A stretch of 64,000 nucleotides of DNA from Bettongia penicillata ogilbyi. Its lineage: Eukaryota > Chordata > Mammalia > Diprotodontia > Potoroidae. Shown here piece after piece: positions 12,818-24,923 of the stretch. The translations under genes and the position numbers were made by a program. The notes beneath the pieces are model-generated. The model saw nothing but the letters and a program-made list of their open reading frames with translations, was not told where the DNA came from and made no database searches. Where the stretch lies: assembly GCA_023548195.1 (NCBI GenBank), contig JAJHZJ010000531.1:9163900-9227899 (forward strand), given 5' to 3'. Position 1 is the first letter of the stretch. Every line of letters starts with the position of its first letter.

Positions 12818-12930
12818 GTCCTTCCTTCCTTCCTTCCTTCCTTCCTTCCTTCCTTCCTTCCTTCCTTCCTTCCTTCCTTCCTTCCTTCCTTCCTTCCTTC
12901 CTTCTTTCCTTTTTTCTCTCTGTCTCTCCC
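12818..12930. repeat. (CCTT)n microsatellite
   Basis: An almost pure CCTT array of about 85 bp is followed by a T/C-rich tail. It lies about 100 bp from the 3' end of the antisense HAL1-like element. Confidence 0.97.
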
Positions 12931-13024
12931 CCTGCCTTCATTTCTTCCCCAAATGTGTACCAGCATGCCCTTTCAAGAATTGTCAGCTCTTTTCCTGGGA
13001 ACTTGAGGTAGTTATCCCCCTTGT

Positions 13025-15905
13025 CATACTCTATTTTTTTTTTACTTTTTTAAATTTAATTTTTATTTTATGTTTTCTCAACTTTTGTAAAACAAAATTT
13101 TTTGATATTCATTTTTTTTTAAATTCTGGGTTCCAAATAATTAACTCTTTTAGTAGTTGTTTTAAGCTATTGACTTATAATGAGTTCTGGTCAACTAAGT
13201 TATCTCCTAATATTCTATATGAAGTTCTTACCTAGACAGGTCTCCCTTACTCTATGCAATTGTAAATTTTATTTATTTATTTTTAGATAATGACATTCAT
13301 TTCCATGAAATTTTGAGTTCCAATTTTTATCCTTATCTCTCCCCTCCCCCCAGCCCCATAACTCCTGGCATTCTGATTACCCCTTCATTCAATGTGCCCT
13401 CCCTTCTATCATACCCCTTCATTCCTTTATCACCATCTTCTCTATTTTCTTGTAGGGCAAGATAGATTTCTATACCCAATTGCCTGTATTTCTTATTTTC
13501 CAGTCATATGCAACAACAATTCTCAACAATTGTTTTTAATATTTTGAATTACAACTTCACTCCCTTCCTCTCTCCCCACCTATCCCCACTGAAAAGGCAA
13601 GCAATTCAATGTAGGCTATGCATGTGTCATTTTGCAAAAGACTTCCATAATAGTCATGTTGTATAAGACTAGCTATATTTCCCTCCATCCTGCCCTGTCC
13701 CCCATTTATTCTGTTCTCTCATTTGACCTTGTCCCTCCCCAAAAGTGTTTACTTCTAGTTGCTCCCTTCTCCCATTTGTCCTTCCTTCTATCATCCCCCT
13801 CACCCCATCTGTCCCCTTCTACCCTACTTTCCTGTAGTGTAAGATAGATTTTCATACCAAATTGAGTGAGCATGTTATTCCTTCCTTAAGTCAAATGTGG
13901 AGTGTAAGCTTCACTTTCCCCCTCTCACATCCTCCCTTTTCTCCTCCATTGAATAAGATTTTTCTTATGTCTTTTATGAGTGATAGCCTGCCTCATTCCA
14001 TTTCTCCCTTTCTCCTCCCATTATATGCCTCTTTCATCCTTTAATTTTATTTTTTATAGATATCATCCCTTCTGATTCAACTCAAGCTGTGCTGTGTGTG
14101 TGTGCGTATGTGTATGTGTGTGTTGTGTATAATCCCTCCACCTAGGATTGTAAACAGTTCAGCTTTAGAAAGTTCTTTGTGATTTCTCTTTCCTGTATAC
14201 CTTTTAATGCTTCTCTTGATTCTTGTGTTTGAAAATCACATTTTCTCTTCAATTCTGGTCCTTTCATCAAGAATGCTTGAAAGTCCTCTATATCATTGAA
14301 TGACCATTTTTTTCCCTTTAAGTATTATACTCAGTTTTGCTGGGTAGTGATTCTTGGTTTTAATCCCAGTTCCTTTGACTTCTGGAATATCCTCTTCCAA
14401 ACCCTTTGATCCCTTAATGTAGAAGCTGTTAGATCTTGTGTTATCCTGATTGTATTTACACAATACTTGAATTGCTTCTTTCTAGCTGCTTGCAATATTT
14501 TCTCCTTGACTTGGGAACTCTGAAATTTGGCCACAATATTTCTATGAGTTTCTCTTTTCAGGTCTCTTTCAGGAGATTATCAGTGGATTTTTTCAATATT
14601 TATTTTACCCCTCTGGTTCTAGAATATCAGGGCAGTTTTCCTTGATAATTTCTTGAAAGATGATGTCTAGGCTCTTCTTTTGTTCATGGCTTTCAGGTAG
14701 TCCCGTAATTTTTAAATTGTCTTTCCTGGATCTATTTTCCAGGTCAGTTGTTTTCTCCAGTAAGATGTTTCACATTATCTTCTATTTTTTCCACTCTTTT
14801 GCTTTTGTTTTGTAATTTCTTGGTTTCTCAAAAAGTTATGAACTTCCCTCAGCTCCATTCTCATTTTTAAAGAAGTATTTTCTTCAGTGAGCTTTTGAAC
14901 CTCCTTTTTCATTTGGCTGATTCTACTTTTTAAAGCCTTCTTCTCCTCATTGTCTTTTGGGACCTCTTTTTCTAATTGAGTTAGCCTATTTTTAAAGGTG
15001 TTATTTTCTTCAGTATTTTTTGGGGGGGGAAGGGGGTTTCCTTTAGCAAATTGTTGACTTGCTTTTCAAGGTCTTCCATGGCCTGAGCTCATTGCACATT
15101 CATTTTGGAGGTACTGGAGGCAGGAGCCTTGACTTCCTCTGACAGTATTCATTATTCTTCCTTATCTGTAAGGATGGAAGGAAGTACCTGTTCACCAAGA
15201 AAGTAACCTTCTATGATCTTATTTTTTTACTTTTTTTGGGCATTTTCCCAGTGAGTTACTTGACTTCTGTATTCTTTGTCAAGAGGAGGGTCCTAGTGCA
15301 CCCCCTCACCAGGACAGTACTCAGGACTGAGATTCAGATCAGTTGCTATATTCCCCCAGATACTTTGAGGGGGACATGGCTGCCACTCAGGGCTCAGGTT
15401 CCGATCAGCTGCCCACTTTCTTGGGACTTCAGGTGGAGCACTTCACAGATGGGAGCTTGCAGTTGCCACTGCTGCTGCCAGCAGCTCTGCTGCTACCACC
15501 ACTGCCACCTAGAGCTTCTGCTGGGGGGAGGTGGAGACCCTGCTCCCCTCTCATCCAGCTGGGAAAGCTCTCTCAATGACCTTTGAAACTTTCCTTGGCA
15601 CTTGTGGGTTGAGGGATCTAAGACCCTCCCTGCTGGGGATTCTGCCCTGGAGGCCTGTTCTGGTCCTGTTCCTCCTGGTGCTGCCAGGTGAAGGCTGGGC
15701 TTTGCTCTGCTTAGCATCCTGTGGAACAGACCTTTCCTGTTGGCCTTCCAAGTTACCTTTGATTGGAAATCTTTTTCACTCTGTCATTCTGTGTCTTTTG
15801 CTGCTCTAGAATTTATTGAGAGTCATTTCTTACAGGTATTTTATGGATTGTGGGAGAAGAGCTAGAATATGTGAATCTTTCTACTCCACCATCTTGGCTC
15901 CACCC
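13025..15905 (-). mobile_element. Near full-length HAL1-like LINE (L1 ORF1 only), antisense
   Basis: The 5' end on the minus strand is at about 15905, where the + strand reads ctccaccatcttggctccac, the reverse complement of an L1 start (gagccaagatggtggag). It is followed by a GC-rich 5' UTR (about 15250-15750), an ORF1 coiled coil (about 14800-15080), the ORF1 C-terminal domain (14331-14534) and a long purine-rich 3' UTR (13290-14070 on the minus strand) that runs into AT-rich sequence near 13025-13100. No ORF2 endonuclease or reverse transcriptase lies between ORF1 and the 3' end. That gap defines HAL1, a half-L1 family known in mammals and abundant in marsupials. Stops and frameshifts show it is inactive. 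Confidence 0.7.
14331..15080 (-). pseudogene. Decayed L1/HAL1 ORF1 (RNA-binding protein)
   Basis: ORF1p is the trimeric RNA-binding protein of L1-type LINEs. The best open piece (14331-14534) reads VKEKILQAARKKQFKYCVN, then IRITQDLTASTLRDQRVW and FQKSKELGLKPRIT. These match the ORF1 C-terminal domain pattern (KEKxLxAAR, IRLTxDLSxxTLxxRRxW, PRIxYPA). Upstream (14800-15080) is a lysine/glutamate/leucine-rich frame typical of the coiled coil, with frameshifts. It is not a host gene. Confidence 0.75.
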
Positions 15906-16124
15906 TGTCATACTCTCTTTAAGCACTGATGTAAAGTTGTACCAAACTCCATGACATAAGAGAATGGACATTTCTCCTTTGTGCATTTTTGCATCCCTGT
16001 AGAGCTGGTCCCTAGTTACTGAGGAGAGAACCAAACTCATTGTGACACACTTTAAAACTGAACTTGATATTTCAAATAATCACCTTTATATGTTAACCAC
16101 TCAGCATGCCTCTTGCATATGTGA

Positions 16125-16265
16125 AAGAAGAACAAAAGCATTTACTTAGTGCTTGCAATATGACAAGCAAGCACTTTGCTCAGCACTGAGGGTACAAGTT
16201 GAAAAGCTAGTCAGTCTCTGTTCTTGATGAGTTTACCTTCTAAATAAAGAGGCAGCATTTAGAAG
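16125..16265 (-). mobile_element. L2 3' end fragment, antisense
   Basis: The motifs aaaagcatttacttagtgct, gcactttgctcagcactgag, ggtacaagttgaaaagctag and tctgttcttgatgagtttac fit an antisense L2 tail. Confidence 0.5.
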
Positions 16266-17290
16266 AGGGTCAGTTGCCAGACAGATAAAAGGTGCTTCAG
16301 AGATTATGACAATGCCCAGAAGTCCTTAGGTCACATTGGCAAGTCAGATGGCAATGCCTAGGAGTCTGGAGGGGCTGGTGCAGAATATCTGGTAAAATCC
16401 CATTAATTTGCTTGTTGGACTGTGACTTTCTCCCTCCCCCACCCTTCTCTTTGAGAAGGAGCCCAGCGTTCCTGCATTAGTGGGAAGGTTGCAGAGTTGG
16501 GCAGCCTGAACAGCCTGTTTTCTAGTGGGCCTGTAGCTTCTCCATTTGGGTCCAGTGGGAAGCATGGTACAGAAGGGGAATGCAGCTCATGATCCTTGCT
16601 TATTGATAGGTTGAACTGCCAGCTGGTGGCCTGGGCTGATAGACAGAGGAGATAGTCTGGGACCACTTATTGGAATACTTAATTATAGATTTCAATATCA
16701 TTTTCTCTTTTTAAAAGTTGTTTGTAATTCTCTTGCAAAATGATCCCTTTAAAAAATTGAATCAACATTTTAAAGATATTTTCTAATGTAAACCATACTA
16801 TACAGACTGTCCCAAAAGTCTTATTTTGTAAATGTATTGTTACCAAAAAAGTCTTTCTTTTGGAAAAGTATGAACCTAATCTAAACAGTGAAACAACTGT
16901 GCTAAGAGAAATATTTATTTGTGATGCCCTGGCAGTCTTGACCTTGTTGACAACTTAAGAAAAATTTGTGTCTATTCTTGAGGCCACAGCGAATAAGTGT
17001 TCTGTCTTCTGTGAACTTCAAAAGCAAGATTTAACAAAATGTTAAAAAAAATCTGTAGCGATGTGTGTGAAAAAAAGCCAAGCATATTGCTAACAAGGTA
17101 GAAAATACATTTGTCATCTTTATGGTGTCTGACCCATGGCATCAGAATAATAATTAACATTTCTTCTGTCCTGAAAAACATTTATTCATAAGTTTTTCAC
17201 TACAGATAAAATTTTAGAGCCTCAAGAGAGTTTACTTCAGTAAACACAATCAACATGGTCTCTCAAGATCTCTCGACCTCTTTACCCCTC

Positions 17291-17297
17291 CTCTTCC

Positions 17298-17337
<40 letters not shown>

Positions 17338-17338
17338 G

Positions 17339-17395
<57 letters not shown>

Positions 17396-17552
17396 ATTTC
17401 TCTCTCTCTTTATCTCTCTTTATCTCTCTCTCTCTTCCCCTCTCTCTCTCTCTCTCTTTCTCTCTATTTCTCTCTCTCTCTTTATTTCTCTCTCTTTATC
17501 TCTCTCTCTTTATTTCTCTCTCTTTATTTCTCTCTCTTTATTTCTCTCTCTT

Positions 17553-17650
<98 letters not shown>

Positions 17651-17740
17651 CCTGTCTCCCTCTCCCTCTCCCTTTCTCCCCTCCCTCTCTCTCCTCCCCT
17701 CCCTCTCTCTCCTTCTGTCCCTCTCCTTCCTCTGCCCTCA
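17291..17740. repeat. (CT)n polypyrimidine tract, about 450 bp
   Basis: A nearly uninterrupted TC dinucleotide array, with TTTATTTC and CCCT interruptions, runs over the whole range. The long open frames in it on both strands are repeat translations. Confidence 0.97.
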
Positions 17741-17764
17741 CTCACTCTGGAAGTCTTGTTATGC

Positions 17765-18780
17765 TAAATTTTAAGCCAAACAAATGTTTTTCTTCTCCAG
17801 CTCAGAGGCCCCATTGTACTAGTTTTCAGAAGAATTCACTGCTGAATTAATGTCCTTGATCAACTAATTGAAGTTTAGGCATAAAGTATCAAAGCAGGGA
17901 GAGAGAGAAAATCCCTGCCCCCGCCCACTATCCCATGGTGCCGCTTCTACGGAGGGTGGCCCAGTGTGAGGGCTGCACACAGACAAGACAAGGAGCTTTG
18001 ATTGTGAATGGAAGTCCTCCGAGTCATCCATTTTTTCATCTCACAATCCACAAGGTTAGGGAAGCTTGTACAGGTGTGAGTTAGCAGGTTGTCTCTGACA
18101 TCTGTGGAACAGAGGCACGGGTCCTTCCCAGCCTGCAGGGAGGCTGCTGGATTGTCAGTGGACGTAGTTGATAGTGGCAGAACAGTTTTGGTCCCGCATT
18201 TGCTGCCTGGGGGTCCAAAACACCAAAGGTAGAGCCGGGGTGGACACAGCTGTGCTCCTAAACTTGCCTTAGGCACAAATAAAGAGATCTAATATAGTTT
18301 GACTCTGTTGTGGTGGGGAGATGAGGACAGAGAGCCACTTCAGAGACAACTTAGCACAGCAACATCTGCCACCAAGTTTCTAGGGAGTGACAGGGGACAG
18401 CAGGTATGGATCGAAGCCTCCACGTAAACAGCCTCCATTAGGCCATGAATGCTTTTGAAGGGCTCCCATCAAACATGCTGCTTCCACAGCAGGAGTTGGT
18501 TTTGTTTTCAAAGTAATGTTTGGTTTTGTGCAATTGCAAAGTAATTTATAAATGATGCATCACCAACATTCTCGCTTTTGTTTGAAGAGACTGAGAGAGA
18601 AGGAAAAGAGGCAGCAAGGCAGAGGGAGAAAAAAAGCAAAAGCAATAGTTTTTTGGAGTTTTTCCACAAACCAATTAACTCTCTAAAGAGCTTCTTGGCT
18701 TTAACTGAGGTTATGTTAACCTTCAGATGGCATCACCACATCCAACTACTCTACATAGGTAAATTTACAGTCTTCAATAG
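17765..18780. other. Repeat-poor, moderately GC-rich intronic segment
   Basis: No known repeat was recognised here, and base composition is less AT-rich than in neighbouring DNA. An open frame on the minus strand (17947-18276) has no family I recognise. The stretch is a candidate for conserved non-coding sequence (see findings). Confidence 0.4.
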
Positions 18781-19774
18781 TAGAACCTAAATGCCCAACA
18801 TCATTTTAGTTTACCAATTCACCTATTTCATAGGGTTTTAAAAATTATGTTAAAAAGGAAATAAGATTGTTTTGTATGTTTTTAGTAAAAATTTTAGTAA
18901 AAATTTCTTCAGATGCATTCTTGTGACTAAGAACAAAATTTACTGACAAATACTTCTGATTTCTAAAAAAAAATTCATTGTCACTGAAGAATTATTAAAA
19001 AATCTATTATTCTGAAAGACTAAGTAAATACACTTCTCCATGTTATTTTTTCCTGTTTATCAAATGTATTTAGGATGAAATCAAAATCATTTCCAAATTT
19101 AAAAGGAAACTTTGTATAAATTCATTATTGTGTGACTGTGTGTTTTATGACAGAATTCACCATCTCACCTAATAAATAACAGCTCATGGGAGCATAATTC
19201 CATAACAGATATAAAATTGTTCTGAAACAGTCAAAAACTCTCTATAAATATAAGTCTTATTGAAAGTTGACACATTACACATCAGTTGATACTGATGGTG
19301 AGATCATTATATGTAATGAAAAAAATAAATCTATTACTTTTTGAATATGGATCATTTGAATTGCACTCCAGAGTTCTGGCATCCTGAAGGCCAGTACTGC
19401 TTACAATTCTAGTTCTGGGTGTATGTTCATTCTCTGAACCAATTTCTGTGTCATTAGGACTAAAAAGGGAGTAAAATATAAATTTATATGCCAAATTGTG
19501 ACTATGCATATGGCTCTATTTCATTATGTTAATAGTTCCTTCCCAGATTCCTCTGACCCCCGGTCATTTCTCTATGCTTTCCTCCTATTATCTTTTATTT
19601 TTTTGCACTTAGAACCTGAATTTTGAACAATGGCCAGGTCATATCTGTTGTGTTGTTGCTATTTTTATGTTCATCTTTTGTCTTCAGTTTGGTGGTAAGC
19701 TCCTAGTTTCCCATATAGTGAGTGATCATTGAGTATATCCCGATGTTTCAAGTGCCTCAGTCTTTGGTATCATC

Positions 19775-19935
19775 TAAGAGTATTGTGGAAAGTCTGTTGG
19801 GTTTTGGAGTCAGTTTACTATTTACCACTGATTCAATTTTGCCTTTCTTTGTGTCTCAGTTTCCTCTTCTTTAAATTGATAGGGTTGCACTAGATGATTG
19901 CAAAGTCCCTTTCCAACATTAAATCTGTGATTTGA
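19775..19935 (+). mobile_element. MIR
   Basis: The motifs ttgggttttggagtcagttt, tgtctcagtttcctcttctt, agggttgcactagatgattg and tccctttccaacattaaatc match the MIR 3' half. Confidence 0.7.
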
Positions 19936-20064
19936 TCTAATTGAGTTTTTATCTAGAAATTTTGTATTGTGTAGATATATTTTATTAAGTTTTATAAATC
20001 ATTAGAACATGTATTTGAACTCAGTTGAATGCATGTGTATCTTCTGCCATATTTACATTACAAG

Positions 20065-20175
20065 ATCATTAACCTAGGGCTGTAATGGACCCCTGATCAT
20101 TTATTTAAATCCTTTTACTTTACAGATGTGGATACTGAGATCTAGTGAGATTGTGACTTGTGCAAGATGACTTTA
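20065..20175 (-). mobile_element. MIR fragment, antisense
   Basis: The weak series ttactttacagatgtggata, ctgagatctagtgagattg and tgacttgtgcaagatgac resembles the antisense MIR core. Confidence 0.45.
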
Positions 20176-21164
20176 CTGTTCTTTAATTCAATTTCTTAAA
20201 ATTTAAAGAATTGTAAATATCAACATTTTAAAATATTTTGACCATGTGCACTTCAATATAGTTTATTTCCTTTGTATTTTATATCATGAATTTCAGAATA
20301 TTATTCCAAGAAAGGGTCCATAGGTACCCTGTAGTCCATGCTAGTAAATGGGAGTAACATACACATACACACACACACATGCACATGTACATGTACACAC
20401 ACATACATGCACGCATACTAAGAACCTTTGTACTAATCAGATTATGTATCATCTCTCTTTGTAGTACAGATGGATCCTTTGGGCTTACTATGATATGAAA
20501 TCATTGGGAAAATGTATTAACTAAATATTTCTATCTTTTATGTTGCTAAGTATCCTTTATTCTTTATTATCTATCGTCTTTTCATTACAAAGCACCCATA
20601 AAATATCATTATGTCCTGAACAAGCTAGGAGATGTAATTGACTTTGTTTTACATGTAATTGAAAGATAAAATTTTCCAGTGTAGCCTAGGGCATGAGCCT
20701 TCTATGATTAGTATAATATCTCACTGACTATAAATTTTTAGCTATATACATATGTTCATGCAGAGCATATTTTCTGGATATCTATATCTAAATCTATATA
20801 TGTCACCAGTTCAAGGGAAGAATAAGTAATTCACAAGTCATATATCAGAGTTCCATTTATACTTTTATTTGGAAGATCTGAGAATTTAAAACTATCATTG
20901 TTTTTATTGATTGGTTACAGGTAGGTGTGCATAATAGTGGTTAGTGGACCTGAGTTCCCAATGCAAATAAAAAGCGTATGAAATTCGCCCATCCTGACCT
21001 TTTTAAATGGTTTCTGTCAAGAAAAAGCATTTTAATTTACTGAAATAGGTTTTATTGTAGAAGTAAAAATTAAACTCTAATTCATGAATTTACTAATCAT
21101 TTTCACTCCTTCTGTAGATCAGTTGATGTTTACATGTGCCATGGGATTATGAGATCATCTAAGC

Positions 21165-21412
21165 ATTGGTTTGGGAGTTTCCATGGACTTTAGAAATCAT
21201 TTAATCAAGCTGGATTTTACAAAGGAGGAAATGAAGGATGATAGTCAAAGAATTTAAAGGTAGAAAATGGGACTCTTTTATTTTATAAATGAGGAAATGA
21301 AGACTCCCAAAAGGTTGCACTAACATGCCCAGGTTCACCCAAATACTAAGCATCAGAAGTAGGATTAGAAACCACATGCTCCTGCTCCAAATCTCCTATT
21401 ACAGACATTACT
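21165..21412 (-). mobile_element. MIR, antisense
   Basis: The motifs ttttataaatgaggaaatga, agactcccaaaaggttgcac, taacatgcccaggttcac and tcctgctccaaatctcctat fit antisense MIR. Confidence 0.6.
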
Positions 21413-21562
21413 TTTTTTTTTGCTTTTGTATATCTGTGTCTGTGCTTTGACTAAAAATAATTAATCTGAGCTAGTGATAATGAACAATAAAAAATCAATA
21501 GAGTGTGCCTTCTGAAAATCCCATGAAATCATTTTTTAAATAACTGTTCACAATTAAAGAAT

Positions 21563-21566
<4 letters not shown>

Positions 21567-21624
<58 letters not shown>
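21567..21624. repeat. (TA)n microsatellite
   Basis: Uninterrupted TA dinucleotides occupy about 57 bp. Confidence 0.97.
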
Positions 21625-21625
<1 letters not shown>

Positions 21626-22839
21626 CAGTTTATGTTAGCACTGAGTGTTAAAGAGTCAACCAAAGGACATGTATAGATATCTTTATGTACATGTAAGCAT
21701 GTTATTTAATTTTGGTAGGCTTACCAGTTTAGATTTGAGCCACTGGTTGCTCCAAAAGCAGATGACAATAAAGACAACCTTCAGTTGCTATTAGAAATTT
21801 TGAAACGTATATGGCAGAATAATATGCTTAGTCTTTGAGAGCATTACCTTTCATATGTGTGTGAAATTTATGTAATATCCGAGGTAAATTTTATTATATT
21901 ATGATTCAAAATAAACTTTTGCCCCCTTGTACTGAGTATACAAATTCTAGTTTAGGACTCTATTAACTAAATGTCCTCTTTCCAAATGAGATATCCTTGA
22001 GTACCTAATCTGTGTAACAATAAACCATTATAGCTATGAGAAAATCTATTATAAGCTTCATTTTTAAAGCTTTCTAATAAAAGTGCTCTAAGAGGAAAGG
22101 ACACTCTTACAATTCAGTTAAGAAAATGTTCCCTTTGATTAAAGGAGGGGCTTTGGTGAGAAGATTTTATTTGGTTTTTACTTCATTCTCTTTTTAATTT
22201 TTGAGTATGGCTTGTGTAAATTCCTATTCAAATAAAAATTGATGACATCATTCTTGTAAGGGAGCTTGACAAAGGGTCATTTAATTTTCTTGTTTAAATT
22301 GCATTTTCATTTTCCAGTAACTTGAATTATTTTTATGTGAAACAGTAGCACTTAAAATATGTTGAATATGCTTAAATGATTTTGAACTTTGAATGGAAAG
22401 TGATTGTTCATGTACTATACCACTTTTCAGCACATAGATTACTAGAACTCAAAAAATAAAATAGCATGTGTTTTCCATAATCTGATTAAAAATAGTAATA
22501 AACTGAAAGTTTGATTTTGAGCAAAGTTTCAAAATTTAATTTGGGACTTTGTGATTTAGTTTTTAAAGTAATATATCACTTGAGATATGTGCATGCCTAT
22601 CAGGGGCATTACTGGACATAGAATTTATTGACAGGTTTTTGTAAGTTTGTGTTTAGTTAACTTTTTGTATTTTTGTTACACTGAAACAGTATTAGGTGAA
22701 CCTTGACAACATTAGCGGTTTCAGAAGACTGAAGTAATACCTTAAATTAGCTGAGCTATTGGGTTCCCCCCCCAGATTATGCTACTTCCAATGATTTTAT
22801 TTTTCTTTTATAAGTAAAACTTTATTTTATGATCTAACA

Positions 22840-24147
22840 AAGATAATTCCCCTCTTCTCATTACTCCCACTGGTAATGGAGGAAGGGAAGAAAGAAAAAG
22901 AAAAAATCTTGTAACATGTGTATATATAATATGCACATATATTATATATGTGTATGTGTATGTATATACACACATTCCTATCCCAGGTCCATCATCCTTT
23001 TATATGGAGGTGGATAGCAAGTTTTATCTTTGGTCCTTTGGAATCCTGGTTGAACATTGAATATTGATATCAGTTTGTTCAAAGTCTCTTGTTTTTACAG
23101 TATTGTTATTTTATAAATTGCTTTTGTGGCTGTATCCATTTCATACCATTATCAGCTCACATAGATCTTCCCAGGTTTCTCTAAAACCACCCTTTCATCA
23201 TTTCTTATAATCAGTTGTATTCTATTATATTTTATACCATATTTTTTGGTTCAACTATTTCCCAGTTGATAAGTACCTCTACATTTCTATTTCTTTGCTG
23301 CTATAAATATGTTTGTACATATGGGTCTTTCCCCTATTTATTTGATCTCTTTAGGTATAGGCATTGTGGTGGTATTGCTGAGTCAAAGGCTATTCATAAT
23401 TTAGTAAAACTTGAGGCATAGTTCCAAATTTATTTTCAGAATGCCAAGACCAATTCACAGCTATAGCAGGAGGTCTAATGTGCCTGTTTTTCCAAACCCA
23501 CTCCTGTACTTATATATTTTTTTCTTTTTTGTCAATATTGCCCATCTGCGTGTGAGGTAGAATTAAATTAAATTAAATTAAAATTAACTTGTATTTCCCT
23601 AATTATTACTGATTTATAGAATTTTTTATATGACTATGGATAGCTTGAATTCCTTCTTTTTCTCTGCAAATGAACTGTTCAAATCTTTTGAACACTTAAC
23701 AATTGGGGCATAGCTCTTATTCTTTTAGATTTGAATTGGTTCCTTGGAAATTAGACCTTTATCATAAAAGCTTGTGGCAAAGACTCCCCCCACCCCAATT
23801 AATCATTTCCTTTCTAGTGTTAGCCCCATTGGTTTTGTTTGTGCAAAACCTTATTTCTGTAATCAAATTTTCCCATTTTATTGTCCATGATCCTCTCTGT
23901 CCCTACTGTGGTCACAAACTCTTCTCCTATATATAGAACATAAGGGTATTTTTTGCCTTGCTCCTCTAATTTGTTTATGATATCATCTTTTATGTCTAAA
24001 CCATGTACCTATTTGGAATTTATCTTGGGATATGATGTATTATGGAACTATATCTAGTTTTTTGCATATTATTTTTCAGTTTTCTTAGCAATTTTATTTT
24101 TTGTTAAATAATAAGGTCTTATCCTAGTACCTAAGATCTTTGAGTTC
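22840..24147 (-). mobile_element. L1 LINE, 3' part of ORF2 and 3' UTR, antisense
   Basis: On the + strand, ggtggtattgctgagtcaaa is the antisense of the conserved L1 ORF2 block FDPAIPL. It is preceded by L1-type 3' sequence and followed by ccaagaccaattcacagcta, tgactatggatagcttgaat, acaattggggcatagctctt and ttggaaattagacctttatc, all matching the remembered antisense marsupial L1 3' region. The element runs into the assembly gap at 24148. It is strongly diverged and inactive. Confidence 0.75.
23927..24077 (+). repeat. Left arm of perfect 151-bp inverted repeat at the gap
   Basis: Comparing base by base, this stretch is the exact reverse complement of 24773-24923. The arms flank the 616-bp N gap. 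Just inside, next to the gap, the match continues with a one-base indel (ttttcag against ttttccag). Confidence 0.9.
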
Positions 24148-24763
24148 NNNNNNNNNNNNNNNNNNNNNNNNNNNNNNNNNNNNNNNNNNNNNNNNNNNNN
24201 NNNNNNNNNNNNNNNNNNNNNNNNNNNNNNNNNNNNNNNNNNNNNNNNNNNNNNNNNNNNNNNNNNNNNNNNNNNNNNNNNNNNNNNNNNNNNNNNNNNN
24301 NNNNNNNNNNNNNNNNNNNNNNNNNNNNNNNNNNNNNNNNNNNNNNNNNNNNNNNNNNNNNNNNNNNNNNNNNNNNNNNNNNNNNNNNNNNNNNNNNNNN
24401 NNNNNNNNNNNNNNNNNNNNNNNNNNNNNNNNNNNNNNNNNNNNNNNNNNNNNNNNNNNNNNNNNNNNNNNNNNNNNNNNNNNNNNNNNNNNNNNNNNNN
24501 NNNNNNNNNNNNNNNNNNNNNNNNNNNNNNNNNNNNNNNNNNNNNNNNNNNNNNNNNNNNNNNNNNNNNNNNNNNNNNNNNNNNNNNNNNNNNNNNNNNN
24601 NNNNNNNNNNNNNNNNNNNNNNNNNNNNNNNNNNNNNNNNNNNNNNNNNNNNNNNNNNNNNNNNNNNNNNNNNNNNNNNNNNNNNNNNNNNNNNNNNNNN
24701 NNNNNNNNNNNNNNNNNNNNNNNNNNNNNNNNNNNNNNNNNNNNNNNNNNNNNNNNNNNNNNN
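24148..24763. other. Assembly gap (616 N)
   Basis: This is a run of N. Open frames reported across it are meaningless. The flanking arms suggest that the gap lies in the loop of an inverted repeat. Confidence 1.
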
Positions 24764-24772
24764 GAAAAACTG

Positions 24773-24923
24773 GAAAAATAATATGCAAAAAACTAGATAT
24801 AGTTCCATAATACATCATATCCCAAGATAAATTCCAAATAGGTACATGGTTTAGACATAAAAGATGATATCATAAACAAATTAGAGGAGCAAGGCAAAAA
24901 ATACCCTTATGTTCTATATATAG
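24773..24923 (-). repeat. Right arm of perfect 151-bp inverted repeat
   Basis: This is the exact reverse complement of 23927-24077. On the + strand it is L1 ORF2 in sense orientation (conceptual ICKKLDIVP, then IISQDKFQIGTWFRHKR), the opposite of the antisense L1 on the left of the gap. The L1 sequence stops abruptly at 24923. Confidence 0.9.

Noticed and set aside
15236..15809. GC-rich block with overlapping frames, considered as a CpG-island exon
   Set aside because: It lies within the 5' UTR of the antisense HAL1-like element, next to its L1-like start, and the frames overlap on both strands.
16800..16860. Possible mariner end (ctgtcccaaaagtctt)
   Set aside because: Only one short end-like motif is present, with no partner inverted repeat nearby.
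17255..17767. 170-residue Ser/Leu repeat frame and Arg/Glu frames on the other strand
   Set aside because: These are translations of the CT dinucleotide array.
17947..18276. 109-residue minus-strand frame
   Set aside because: It has no recognisable domain, and splice signals or conservation cannot be judged. The region is kept only as possible conserved non-coding DNA.
24069..24818. Frames of 213-249 residues
   Set aside because: They are almost entirely N-gap translated as X. Only a few flanking residues are real, and those are L1 sequence.
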